19,378 nt of DNA from CALMAK01 sp964392265 (GTDB lineage Bacteria > Patescibacteriota > Saccharimonadia > Saccharimonadales > Saccharimonadaceae). Below, piece after piece: positions 1 to 7,317 of this stretch; within the stretch, counting starts at the first letter, position 1, and the number at the start of each line of letters is the position of its first letter. A program made the translations under genes and the position numbers. The stretch lies in NCBI GenBank assembly GCA_964392265.1, contig CAYMOS010000007.1, positions 1-19,378 of the forward strand. Reading direction: 5' to 3'. Below the pieces are notes generated by a model. It worked only from the letters and a program-made list of their open reading frames with translations, had not been told where the DNA came from and did not search any database.

Positions 1-55
1 AACTCCTGGCCTCTTCCTTGGCAAGGAAGCGCTCTAACAACTGAGCTATACCCGC
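1..55 (-). tRNA. tRNA-Gly (GCC), 3' part cut by the window edge
   Basis: Read on the minus strand, the gene starts with acceptor strand GCGGGTA at 55-49, followed by a D arm (TAGCTC...GAGC) and an anticodon arm with stem CTTCC/GGAAG around loop TTGCCAA, giving anticodon GCC. The variable loop begins before the sequence ends, so the T arm and acceptor 3' strand lie outside the window. A TATAAT box on the minus strand at 73-68 is well placed to drive it. Confidence 0.93.
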
Positions 56-165
56 GTACAAGATGTAATTATAGGGGCTGAGGATTATTTTTGCAAGTCT
101 TCTTGTAGGGTATCCCTGGAATTCTCTTTTTGATAAACGAACTCTGATATAATGGTCCAAGAGCT

Positions 166-239
166 GGCGCGTTGGCGGAGCAGTTACGCAGCGGTCTGCA
201 AAACCGCGTAGACGGGTGCGACTCCCGTACGTGCCTCCA
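166..239 (+). tRNA. tRNA-Cys (GCA), CCA encoded
   Basis: A complete cloverleaf. Acceptor GGCGCGT (166-172) pairs with ACGTGCC (229-235), the anticodon arm GCGGT/ACCGC holds loop CTGCAAA with anticodon GCA, the T arm is ACGGG/CCCGT, the discriminator base is U (236, typical of tRNA-Cys) and CCA is encoded at 237-239. An extended -10 box (TGA-TATAAT, 145-153) lies 12 bp upstream. A perfect hairpin follows directly as terminator. Confidence 0.97.
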
Positions 240-240
240 T

Positions 241-270
241 AAAATAGCTTTGATGTATCAAAGCTATTTT
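241..270. terminator. Bidirectional hairpin terminator
   Basis: A perfect 14-bp stem (AAAATAGCTTTGAT/ATCAAAGCTATTTT) with a 2-nt loop follows tRNA-Cys by 1 nt and runs into TTTTTG. The stop codon of the convergent hydrolase gene (264-266) lies inside the right arm, so the hairpin can serve both strands. Confidence 0.85.
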
Positions 271-854
271 TGTTGTAAGAGTGCATGTAGCTCAGGGAAG
301 GTCTCGCCAATAAAATGGCCACGATCTTCAAATACATGCGAGATGGCAGTTGGCAGGTCTGCTTGGAATTTGGCAAGTTCAGTAAAGGAAACAACAGGGT
401 CATCTTTACTATGAAATAAGTGAACTTCTTGGGCACTCCGAGACAGTCCAGTCGCCGATCTAACCTTGAAACTACCAAGGCTTTCATTTGTTTCGTCATC
501 GTAACCTCCAGCTACGAGTAATATTCGGCGAACCGGTTTCGGTAGAGGGAACTCATTGAGATACTTGGCGAGGAACATCGCGCCGAGGCTATGTCCGATG
601 ATCTGTACGTCACCTTCAAGAAGCTGAACTAACTTTTCAAAATAAATCTTCCATTCTTCGTACACTGCATTTTGACTATTAGGCATGGTTGGGTATATGA
701 CATCGTACTCTAGTAGGTCATCAGACAGGCGTTCTTTCCATCCTATGGGGTGGATTAACTTTTGATAATTAAGCTTTTTGGCCGTGAGATATTTAATGTA
801 ATCATTGTATGTAGGAAAACTGTTACCGCCATGAATGATGAGAATCTGTTTCAT
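264..854 (-). CDS. Small alpha/beta hydrolase (RBBP9/YdeN-like)
   Basis: A 196-residue predicted serine hydrolase of the RBBP9/YdeN kind, cytoplasmic, with no signal peptide. It opens with a strand and an HGG turn (residues 8-10). The nucleophile elbow is GHSLG at 87-91 with Ser89. An acidic pair at 151-152 in HSKDDPVV and His180 in RGHF complete a plausible Ser-Asp-His triad. The length matches the family (about 180-200 residues). Substrate is not predictable. The ATG at 854-852 lies exactly 6 nt after a minus-strand TATACT box, so the message should be leaderless. The promoter is shared back to back with tRNA-Leu. No convincing ribosome-binding site is possible in such a short leader. Confidence 0.85.
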   Translation of the reverse strand: MKQILIIHGGNSFPTYNDYIKYLTAKKLNYQKLIHPIGWKERLSDDLLEYDVIYPTMPNSQNAVYEEWKIYFEKLVQLLEGDVQIIGHSLGAMFLAKYLNEFPLPKPVRRILLVAGGYDDETNESLGSFKVRSATGLSRSAQEVHLFHSKDDPVVSFTELAKFQADLPTAISHVFEDRGHFIGETFPELHALLQQK

Positions 855-858
855 ACTG

Positions 859-880
859 CCAGTATAACAGTGTATACTGG
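859..880. promoter_or_regulatory. Symmetric divergent promoter for hydrolase (-) and tRNA-Leu (+)
   Basis: The perfect inverted repeat CCAGTATA, 6 nt, TATACTGG places one TATACT -10 hexamer on each strand. The plus box (873-878) sits 10 nt before tRNA-Leu. The minus box (866-861) sits 6 nt before the hydrolase ATG. The two boxes face away from each other and nearly overlap. Confidence 0.65.
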
Positions 881-887
881 AAATTAA

Positions 888-975
888 GCGCGGATGGTGG
901 AATTGGTAGACACGAGAGACTTAAAATCTCTTGACCATTACGGTCGTGCGGGTTCAAGTCCCGCTCTGCGCACCA
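888..975 (+). tRNA. tRNA-Leu (UAA), CCA encoded
   Basis: A class II tRNA with a long variable arm. Acceptor GCGCGGA (888-894) pairs with TCTGCGC (965-971). The D arm is TGGTGGAATTGGTAGACA. The anticodon stem AGAGA/TCTCT holds loop CTTAAAA (anticodon TAA). The variable arm is TTGACCATTACGGTCGT, the T arm GCGGG/CCCGC, the discriminator A and CCA at 973-975. Confidence 0.97.
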
Positions 976-1043
976 AAGGATGTTTTATTAAAACATAAGC
1001 TGGTATACTAGTAAGTACAAAGTAATATAAAGGGGAAGTAAAT

Positions 1044-1613
1044 ATGGAATTTCTATGGCTATGGATCATTCTCGGTATCGTTGTCGTGCTGGCGGTCTTT
1101 GTATGGGCAACCTATAACGGTCTTGTGACATTAAAGATTCGTGTTGATGAGGCATGGAGCGACATCACTGTTCAGCTAAAGCGACGTGTCGATTTGATCC
1201 CAAACCTGGTCAATACGGTTAAGGGCTATGCCGCACATGAATCAGGTGTATTCGAGAAGGTGACCGAAGCTCGCTCGGCTCTCCAAAATGCCAAAGGTGT
1301 GAAGGAGGCTGCTGCCGGTGAAAATATGCTAGAGGGCGCTCTCAAAAGCTTGTTTGCCGTTGCAGAGGCCTACCCAGACCTTAAGGCTAACCAAAACTTC
1401 GCGCAGTTACAGCAAGAACTTGTTGATACTGAGGATAAGATTCAGGCTGCTCGTCGTTTCTATAACGGTGGCGTACGCGATCTTAACACAAAGATTACTC
1501 TTTTCCCTAATAACCTTTTTGCGGGCATGCTTGGGTTTAAGAGCCGCGAGTTCTTTGAACTGGATGATGCTGCCCAGGCGGTTGCCGAAAAGCCCGTCGA
1601 CGTTCAATTCTAA
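1044..1613 (+). CDS. lemA: LemA family membrane protein
   Basis: A 189-residue LemA protein. One N-terminal membrane helix (about residues 3-24) is followed by the family's long helical bundle, with the typical segments YNGLVTLKIRVDEAWSDI, LKRRVDLIPNLV and, near the end, ARRFYNGGVRDLN and LFPNNLFA. The protein is membrane-anchored with its helical domain on one face. Its precise role is unknown in bacteria, but lemA is very often next to htpX, as here, which suggests envelope protein quality control. An SD-like AAAGGGGAAG lies just upstream of the ATG. A TATACT box at 1004-1009 could be its promoter. A strong terminator follows, so it is a separate unit from htpX. Confidence 0.93.
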   Translation: MEFLWLWIILGIVVVLAVFVWATYNGLVTLKIRVDEAWSDITVQLKRRVDLIPNLVNTVKGYAAHESGVFEKVTEARSALQNAKGVKEAAAGENMLEGALKSLFAVAEAYPDLKANQNFAQLQQELVDTEDKIQAARRFYNGGVRDLNTKITLFPNNLFAGMLGFKSREFFELDDAAQAVAEKPVDVQF

Positions 1614-1637
1614 TAAGGAATTAAAAGACAGTAATTC

Positions 1638-1666
1638 AAAACACCCCTTATCGAGGGGTGTTTTTA
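1638..1666 (+). terminator. Rho-independent terminator after lemA
   Basis: Stem AAACACCCC/GGGGTGTTT with loop TTATCGA, followed by a T run. It isolates lemA from the leaderless htpX promoter about 25 nt further on. Confidence 0.9.
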
Positions 1667-1691
1667 GTGGCGCATGACGCTCGTTTCGTAG

Positions 1692-1703
1692 TACAATAAT
1701 AGT
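1692..1703 (+). promoter_or_regulatory. -10 box giving a leaderless htpX mRNA
   Basis: TACAAT at 1692-1697 is followed by 6 nt (AATAGT) and then the htpX ATG. With the usual distance from -10 to +1, transcription would begin on the start codon. No clear -35 element is visible. Confidence 0.5.
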
Positions 1704-2582
1704 ATGTATTCGGCAATTTCAAAGAACAAGCGTAACACAATACTGATAATGGCTTTCTTTATTGGGCTGATTGGCGCAATTGGCTGGGTGGTGAGTTATT
1801 TTATGGGCAATACGTCGATCGCGCTTATTGTCGTGATCGTCGCAGCAATCTATGCGTTGATACAATATTTTGCAGCAGGTAAATTGGCTGTTGCTATGAC
1901 GGGTGCGCATGAGATTCAAAAGGCGGATAATCCACGACTCTTTCGAATCGTTGAGAATTTGGCAATTACAACGGGGATGCCGACACCTAAAATATACATC
2001 ATCAATGATCCGGCACCGAATGCTTTTGCAACTGGTCGTGACCCGCATCATGCGATTGTTGGTGCAACCACGGGGTTGCTAGAGATTATGGATGACCGCG
2101 AGCTCACCGCCGTTATGGCGCATGAGATCGGTCATGTGCAAAATTATGACATTCGCGTCAGTACAATTGCCTTTGGATTAGTGAGCGCTATAGGGCTGCT
2201 TAGCGACATCGTATTAAGAATGCTGTTCTTTGGGGGAGATAATCGTAATAACAATGTGCATCCAGTAGTGCTAGTGGCTGGAATTATTGTCATTATCCTT
2301 GCGCCGATTATTGCTGCGATTGTTCAGATGGCGGTGAGTCGTCAGCGAGAGTATTTGGCGGATGCAACAGGTGCCTTGACGACCCGAGATTCGGAAGGAT
2401 TGGCAAGTGCGCTCGGAAAACTGGGGCAGTATGGACGACCGATGCAGCATGGAAGCACGGCGGCAGCCAATCTTTTCCTTAGTAACCCTCTCAAACCAGG
2501 CTTCTTTACCAAGTTATTCAGTAGTCATCCTCCTCTTGAAGATCGCATTGCACGACTCAACAAAAACAGCGGAAAATTCTAG
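1704..2582 (+). CDS. htpX: HtpX-type membrane zinc metalloprotease
   Basis: A 292-residue M48B peptidase. Two N-terminal membrane helices (about residues 13-34 and 38-57) precede the catalytic domain. The zinc motif HEIGH is at 140-144 with catalytic Glu141, and the third zinc ligand is Glu216 in REYLAD. Two further membrane helices (about 153-175 and 187-210) lie between them. The C-terminal SSHPPLEDRI motif is typical of the family, as is the length. It degrades damaged or misfolded membrane proteins at the inner membrane. It is the first gene of a tight run: the next ATG begins 3 nt after its stop, and ligA overlaps the gene after that. Its leader is absent or nearly so. Confidence 0.96.
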   Translation: MYSAISKNKRNTILIMAFFIGLIGAIGWVVSYFMGNTSIALIVVIVAAIYALIQYFAAGKLAVAMTGAHEIQKADNPRLFRIVENLAITTGMPTPKIYIINDPAPNAFATGRDPHHAIVGATTGLLEIMDDRELTAVMAHEIGHVQNYDIRVSTIAFGLVSAIGLLSDIVLRMLFFGGDNRNNNVHPVVLVAGIIVIILAPIIAAIVQMAVSRQREYLADATGALTTRDSEGLASALGKLGQYGRPMQHGSTAAANLFLSNPLKPGFFTKLFSSHPPLEDRIARLNKNSGKF

Positions 2583-2585
2583 ACA

Positions 2586-3704
2586 ATGGCAACCCAACCA
2601 AAGAAGAAAACAACAAGGACAACAAAACAATCAGCAGTGCCTACTAAAAAGACTGTTAATAGGCGTCGTCATACGACCAAAGAATCTCCTCCAAAGAAAG
2701 GCCTATTTGCGCCAATCAGGCGACGAGTTGATGGTTTCTTGGCGCGCCGTCCACATCGTACGTTTCGTTTAACCAGGCGCCGTGACTATGCACGCTCGTT
2801 CAAGATCGAGGGCTATTGGTCATTTACGGGGTTAGTAATACGCTTGGTGAGTAAGAATAAAAAAACACTTGGCTTGCTGGCGCTAACATATGCCATTATC
2901 AGCGCGTTGATTTTAGGGATAGCTTCACAAGATAGTTTTATTGAGCTACAGCGGGCGATTACCCAGGCAGGACAACAAGTGTTTAATGGTGATTGGGGCG
3001 ATGTTGGCACGGCGATGATGTTGACGGTTTCAACAATTACGGGCACTATTGCACCCGTACTGACTGATACCCAGCAAATTTATGCCGTACTATTTGGGTT
3101 ATTGGTTTGGTTGACGACAGTCTGGCTGCTACGCCAAAATATGGCTGGGCATACGCCTCGTTTACGAGACGGGATCTATAGTGCTGGCGCACCCCTTGTC
3201 TCGACCGTCGTCGTAATGGGTGTTATCGCATTGCAGCTACTACCAATACTATTGGTGATGATAGCTTATAATGCTGCTCAAAACACCGGACTTCTCAATG
3301 GGGGAGTTGAGGCAATGTTATTTTGGGTGGCTGCGTTAGGTTTAGTGACTTTGTCATTTTATTGGATAAGCGCTAGTGCCTTAGCGCTGGTCGTCGTGAC
3401 CTTGCCGGGCATGTATCCATTCCGGGCCCTCAAGATTGCAGGAGACTTGGTCGTTGGACGTCGATTAAGGATGCTGTTCAGGATGCTATGGGTGGTGGTT
3501 TTGCTGTTGTTGTCGTGGATTATTATTCTCGTGCCAGTTATTTTACTTGACACGGGATTAAAAAATCTGTGGCCAGCAATTTCGTGGCTACCCGTCGTGC
3601 CAGTTGTTATTGCTGTGCTAAGTACCGTGTCGGTTGTGTGGATGGCAAGTTATGTTTACGCTCTCTATAGGAAGATTGTTGATGACGATGCCAAGCCAGC
3701 CTGA
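2586..3704 (+). CDS. Multi-pass membrane protein of unknown function
   Basis: A 372-residue protein I do not recognise. The first 90 residues are cytoplasmic in character and very basic (runs such as PKKKTTRTTK and NRRRH). Six to eight membrane helices follow, with clear hydrophobic segments near residues 95-115, 145-185, 200-225, 240-275, 295-320 and 335-360. The sequence between the third and fourth groups contains a YRxxKIAG-like amphipathic turn (PFRALKIAGDLVVGRR). The start is 3 nt after the htpX stop and the end overlaps the ligA start by 23 nt, so it is probably translationally coupled to both. The basic N-terminal tail may contact nucleic acid or ribosomes, which is only a guess. No catalytic motif is seen. 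Confidence 0.8.
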   Translation: MATQPKKKTTRTTKQSAVPTKKTVNRRRHTTKESPPKKGLFAPIRRRVDGFLARRPHRTFRLTRRRDYARSFKIEGYWSFTGLVIRLVSKNKKTLGLLALTYAIISALILGIASQDSFIELQRAITQAGQQVFNGDWGDVGTAMMLTVSTITGTIAPVLTDTQQIYAVLFGLLVWLTTVWLLRQNMAGHTPRLRDGIYSAGAPLVSTVVVMGVIALQLLPILLVMIAYNAAQNTGLLNGGVEAMLFWVAALGLVTLSFYWISASALALVVVTLPGMYPFRALKIAGDLVVGRRLRMLFRMLWVVVLLLLSWIIILVPVILLDTGLKNLWPAISWLPVVPVVIAVLSTVSVVWMASYVYALYRKIVDDDAKPA

Positions 3705-5700
3705 TCAACGGATAGCCGAACTGCGCGCCCTCATTAATCGGTACAGTTACGAGTATCATGTTGATGATGCGCCGACGGTTGATGATGCGGTATACGACAG
3801 TTTGTTTGCCGAATTAAAGCAGCTTGAGGCAGAGCACCCAGACCTGGTTGTTCCTGATAGTCCGACCCAGCGCGTCGGCAACGAACTGAAAGGTGGCTTT
3901 CAGAAGGTGACCCACCAAACACGAATGCTGAGTCTCAATGACGTCTTCGATCGCTCGGAAGTTGAGGTATGGGTGGAACGCATCGATAAGTTACTTGTTG
4001 GTGCAAAGCATGAATATTTTGCAGATATCAAAATGGATGGACTGGCCTGTTCGCTGGTATATCAGGACGGAGTGTTGGCTCAGGCGGTAACACGTGGCGA
4101 CAGTTTTATCGGTGAGGACGTGACGAGTAACGTGCGCACTATTCCAAATGTACCGCTGCGATTACGTCAGACCGCCGGATATGAACGGTTTCTTGAGGGG
4201 CGAACGGAGGTTCGTGGCGAGATTGTTATGCTGAAGGCCGACTTTGAGCAGCTCAACAAAAAGCAGCTTGCTGCTGGTAGGCCAACATTCAAAAATCCGC
4301 GTAATCTTGCTGCGGGAACGATTCGCCAGCTAGATCCTCGGCTAGTCGCAGAGCGTCCTCTGACGTTTGTTGCCTATGACCTTTTGCGTGAAATGACCGA
4401 AGACGTACCAACGAATATGTATGCCTATGAGGCACTCACGGCGATCGGTATACGACGTAATATGCAGGCTAGCGTCCATTCAACATTGGCGGCAGTGATG
4501 TCGTTTGTTGATGAATGGGATACGCGACGGCACGATCTGCCGTTTAATACCGATGGACTAGTGATCAAAGTGAATGACCGGGCACAGTTTACCTCGCTAG
4601 GCATTGTTGGCAAGCAACCGCGCGCAGCCGTAGCGTATAAATACGCGGCCGAGCAAGCAACCACCGTCGTCAAAGATATCGTTATTAGCATCGGACGAAC
4701 TGGGGCGGCCACACCGGTTGCCGTTTTTGACCCTGTGCAGGTTGCCGGTACGACTGTCCAACATGCCAGTCTTCATAATGCTGATGAGATCGCTCGTAAA
4801 GATATCCGTATAGGCGACACGGTAATTATTTTTAAGGCCGGTGATATCATTCCACAGGTTGAAAGCGTTATTCTAGAATTACGTCCTTCGCATACAGAAC
4901 CATTTGACTACCAAGAAGCATTAAAAGAACAATACCCTGAACTCGAATTTGAAAGACAAGGGGCCGATGTTGTGTATCGTGTAAAAAATACAAACAGTGA
5001 TCTTATTCTTAAACGGGCGGTACAGTATTATGCCTCGCGAGGCGCACTTGACATCGATACTTTAGGTGAAAAGAATGTTGTTGCGTTGGTTGATGCCGGA
5101 ATGGTCAATGATATCGCTGATATTTACACACTAACGGTTGAGGCGCTGTTGACGCTTGAGCGGTTTGGGGATATTTCAGCGGCCAAGCTAGTGAACGCTA
5201 TCGCCGCCAGTAAAACGCCAAAGCTTGAAAAATTCATCTTAGGGCTTGGTATTCGACACGTTGGGGCACAGACGGCAATTGATCTTGCGAATGCCTTTCA
5301 TAGCGTTGAGACACTTGCCAAGGCAACGCTTGATGAGCTACAAGAAGTGGACGGTATCGGCAAGGTTGTTGCAGAGAGTATTGTGGCATGGTTTGCAGAT
5401 GAGGATAATACTCGATTGTTAGAGAAATTTCAGGAAGTTGGTGTGCACCCTGTCTTTACGAAGAAAACGGGCAAGCTGGTAGGTATGAACTTTGTCATCA
5501 CTGGTACACTGACGGGAATGAGCCGTGATCAGGCAGCGGATCGTATACGAGCACTTGGTGGAGGCTTTCAGTCGGCTGTCGCCAAAGACACGACGTATCT
5601 TGTTGCTGGTGGAAAAATTGGTGCGAGCAAGCTAAAGAAGGCCGAGCAGTACGGCACAAAGATTATTACCGAGCAAGAGTTGATAGATTTTCTTACATAA
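3682..5700 (+). CDS. ligA: NAD-dependent DNA ligase LigA without zinc-finger cysteines
   Basis: A 672-residue ligase that seals nicks in replication and repair using NAD. Domains in order are Ia (about 1-70, with YxYHVDDAPTVDDAVYD), the adenylation domain with KMDG at 117-120 (Lys117 takes the AMP) and the DGLVIKV motif near 291, the OB fold (about 315-400, VSIGRTGAATPVA), a region normally holding a four-cysteine zinc finger (about 408-440), the HhH domain (about 450-580) and a BRCT domain (about 595-672). The zinc-finger region contains no cysteine, and the whole protein has only one (Cys123). I start at the ATG of 3682 because AGGAAG sits 7 nt upstream. An upstream GTG in frame has no such support. 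Confidence 0.95.
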   Translation: MTMPSQPDQRIAELRALINRYSYEYHVDDAPTVDDAVYDSLFAELKQLEAEHPDLVVPDSPTQRVGNELKGGFQKVTHQTRMLSLNDVFDRSEVEVWVERIDKLLVGAKHEYFADIKMDGLACSLVYQDGVLAQAVTRGDSFIGEDVTSNVRTIPNVPLRLRQTAGYERFLEGRTEVRGEIVMLKADFEQLNKKQLAAGRPTFKNPRNLAAGTIRQLDPRLVAERPLTFVAYDLLREMTEDVPTNMYAYEALTAIGIRRNMQASVHSTLAAVMSFVDEWDTRRHDLPFNTDGLVIKVNDRAQFTSLGIVGKQPRAAVAYKYAAEQATTVVKDIVISIGRTGAATPVAVFDPVQVAGTTVQHASLHNADEIARKDIRIGDTVIIFKAGDIIPQVESVILELRPSHTEPFDYQEALKEQYPELEFERQGADVVYRVKNTNSDLILKRAVQYYASRGALDIDTLGEKNVVALVDAGMVNDIADIYTLTVEALLTLERFGDISAAKLVNAIAASKTPKLEKFILGLGIRHVGAQTAIDLANAFHSVETLAKATLDELQEVDGIGKVVAESIVAWFADEDNTRLLEKFQEVGVHPVFTKKTGKLVGMNFVITGTLTGMSRDQAADRIRALGGGFQSAVAKDTTYLVAGGKIGASKLKKAEQYGTKIITEQELIDFLT

Positions 5701-6349
5701 ATGGCTTAGAAAGAAGGGAGAGCGCTGGATCATTCAGCTGGTAGAGTACTGTCTCGCCACGCCTAGAGGGAATCTGTTTGGTGACTGGATGAAGAATATC
5801 AAGAGTTTGTAGCTTTTTACGAAAATTACGTTTATCAACGCTGGTGCCGGTGAGGGTCTCGAAAACTTGTTGGTAAGCATGCATATCAAATCTGAGTGGC
5901 AAAAGAAATGCAGGTAGGGTGGTGTAGAGGGCCTTTGATTTGAGGCGTTCAAGGGCATAGGCGATAATGTCTTGGTCGAGAGAAGAAATGAGGGGAAGGC
6001 GATTAATGGGAAAGAGACCGATGTGCCGGGCCCCTTTGTGCCACAAAAGTTCTGGGGAGAGGTACAAATAGGTGATGTATATCGTATTTCTTTGTAACAA
6101 GTCTTCTGAGTGGCGCTCGAACGTGTAAAGCTGCTCTCGATAGCGAACATTTTGGGAGGTGAGTCCACATTCTGACCTAAGCATTTGTTCCAGAGATCCA
6201 AGACTGGTGTGTGAAGAATACACAGACGTACCGGGTAATTCCCACTTTCGTGGATTTGTATCTGTTAATGAGATAAGCGCCACAAGGAGCTGTCCTTCGA
6301 TATAATGAAAAGGAACGGCTTTTGCTATCACCTGTGGCCCAGAGTTCAT
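5693..6349 (-). CDS. NrtR-like regulator: degenerate Nudix domain plus winged helix
   Basis: A 218-residue two-domain protein. Residues about 8-130 have the Nudix fold layout (KWELPG at 35-40, then SLEQMLRSECGL at 52-63 where the Nudix box should be), but the RExxEExG catalytic core is not preserved. Residues about 140-215 match the winged-helix half of the NrtR family (LPAFLLPLRF, then DKRNFRKKLQTLDIL). NrtR proteins bind DNA and sense ADP-ribose or related nucleotides, often controlling NAD metabolism. The target here is unknown. It overlaps the 3' end of ligA by 8 bp on the opposite strand. A TATAGT box at 6366-6361 lies 11 nt before the ATG, giving a very short leader. Confidence 0.8.
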   Translation of the reverse strand: MNSGPQVIAKAVPFHYIEGQLLVALISLTDTNPRKWELPGTSVYSSHTSLGSLEQMLRSECGLTSQNVRYREQLYTFERHSEDLLQRNTIYITYLYLSPELLWHKGARHIGLFPINRLPLISSLDQDIIAYALERLKSKALYTTLPAFLLPLRFDMHAYQQVFETLTGTSVDKRNFRKKLQTLDILHPVTKQIPSRRGETVLYQLNDPALSLLSKPFM

Positions 6350-6388
6350 ATACCCAGTGTACTATATACACACCATGTTTAACGATAA

Positions 6389-6418
6389 AATAACACCTCT
6401 TTTTACAGAGGTGTTATT
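6389..6418 (-). terminator. Terminator after the RRM gene
   Basis: Stem AATAACACCTCT/AGAGGTGTTATT with a short loop, followed on the minus strand by TTTTA. It lies 19 nt past the RRM gene stop and just before the NrtR-like gene promoter. Confidence 0.8.
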
Positions 6419-6436
6419 CCATTTGCGGTAGATGTA

Positions 6437-6763
6437 CTACCAGCTGCGCTGACGGAATGAACCGCCACCGTTGCCGCCACGATCGTTGCCGCCGAAATCA
6501 CGCTTTGGGCGATCTTCCTTTGGACGAGCTAGGCTGACATTGATGGCGCGACCATCAAGCTCTTTGCCGTCGAGTTCGTCGACAGCTTTTTGGTTGTTTG
6601 CTTCGTCGGTAAATTCAACGAAACCAAAACCTTTAGAGCGTCCGCTATCACGATCAGTGATAACGCGTGCGCTTGAAACCTCACCGATTTGCTCGAAAAA
6701 AGCTTTCAGTGAATCATCGGTCGTTGCATAGGCAAGACTTCCGATAAATAGATTTTGTGCCAC
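6437..6763 (-). CDS. RRM RNA-binding protein with glycine-rich tail
   Basis: A 108-residue cytoplasmic RNA-binding protein of the bacterial single-RRM type. RNP2 is LFIGSL (residues 5-10) and RNP1 is KGFGFVEF (about 44-51), both with the aromatic residues that stack on RNA. The tail after residue 80 is rich in Gly, Arg, Asp and Asn (RGGNGGG). Similar proteins are often cold-induced in other bacteria. The start codon is GTG at 6763-6761, supported by AAGAGG 9 nt upstream. Its own terminator follows. The upstream region is long and unassigned, which would suit a regulated 5' leader, but no specific cold-shock element was recognised. Confidence 0.92.
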   Translation of the reverse strand: MAQNLFIGSLAYATTDDSLKAFFEQIGEVSSARVITDRDSGRSKGFGFVEFTDEANNQKAVDELDGKELDGRAINVSLARPKEDRPKRDFGGNDRGGNGGGSFRQRSW

Positions 6764-6947
6764 TATAGGGTACCTCTTCTTGTTACTTCTTATTCGTCAG
6801 ATCGACCGCCAGGCGAACGTACCAAGAAAAGTATCGAGATCGAAACTTTATCACTTCACGTGCATGTGCTTCTGAACATCTACAGTTAAGCACATATGTG
6901 ACATAAATACCATAGCATGCCTACATCTAATAGATACAAGAATACGA
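6764..6947. other. Intergenic region between the RRM gene and tRNA-Ala
   Basis: No gene seen. It holds the perfect palindrome CACATATGTG (6891-6900) and a related CACGTGCATGTG (6857-6868). The RRM gene promoter must lie here on the minus strand. A weak candidate is GATAAA near 6850, leaving a leader of roughly 80 nt. Confidence 0.4.
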
Positions 6948-7023
6948 TGGTGGAGCATAGCAGACTTGAACTGCTCACCTCTTCCATGCCATGGAAGCGC
7001 TCTACCGGATGAGCTAATGCCCC
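6948..7023 (-). tRNA. tRNA-Ala (GGC), CCA encoded
   Basis: A complete cloverleaf on the minus strand. Acceptor GGGGCAT pairs with ATGCTCC and includes the G3-U70 wobble that marks alanine tRNAs. Anticodon stem CTTCC/GGAAG holds loop ATGGCAT (anticodon GGC), with T arm AGCAG/CTGCT, discriminator A and encoded CCA (6950-6948). The nearest good minus-strand promoter is an extended -10 box (TGC-TATAAT, hexamer at 7136-7131), which would give an unusually long, hairpin-rich 5' leader. Confidence 0.96.
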
Positions 7024-7030
7024 ATATAGT

Positions 7031-7168
7031 CGGAAGGGCTCACCCCTCCACATCACATTCGAAATGAATTCGAATGTTCGTTCCTCCCCCTAAAGCCGTG
7101 ACTTACGTCTCGGTTGAGGGATGCTATTGAATTATAGCAAAACACTCCTCGTTCGAGAAGTGTTTTTT
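7031..7168 (+). ncRNA. Candidate structured RNA: five hairpins and a terminator
   Basis: No ORF of note. On the plus strand, TATAGT at 7025-7030 is followed by GGAAGGG/CCCCTCC, the 9-bp repeat ACATTCGAA/TTCGAATGT (7055-7077), a stacked hairpin around 7087-7120 (CCCT...CCGtGAC TTAC GTCtCGG...AGGG), GCTAT/ATAGC (7123-7138) and a T-tailed terminator (7139-7168). The terminator has its T run on the plus strand although no plus-strand gene precedes it, which argues for a plus transcript of about 130 nt. The same hairpins could instead form in a minus-strand leader of tRNA-Ala. No known family (SRP RNA, 6S, tmRNA, RNase P) was recognised. Confidence 0.35.
7139..7168 (+). terminator. Rho-independent terminator with no obvious upstream gene
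   Basis: Stem AAAACACT-C-CTC/GAG-A-AGTGTTTT with one mismatch, loop GTTC and a six-T run on the plus strand. Confidence 0.75.
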
Positions 7169-7317
7169 ACTAGCTGTTGCGCGCCCACCCGGGGCACTTT
7201 AGTTTTTGCAATATGTTTATGTTTGCCTGCGCCAAGGATACCCCTAGCGCACCAGCTATATAATAGTATGCGACCTTACTCGCCTAAACGCAAGCGTTTT
7301 GTTATAGTAAGGGCAGT

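Noticed and set aside
5734..6201. A 155-codon minus-strand ORF inside the NrtR-like gene
   Set aside because: It is an out-of-frame shadow. The other frame has both expected domains.
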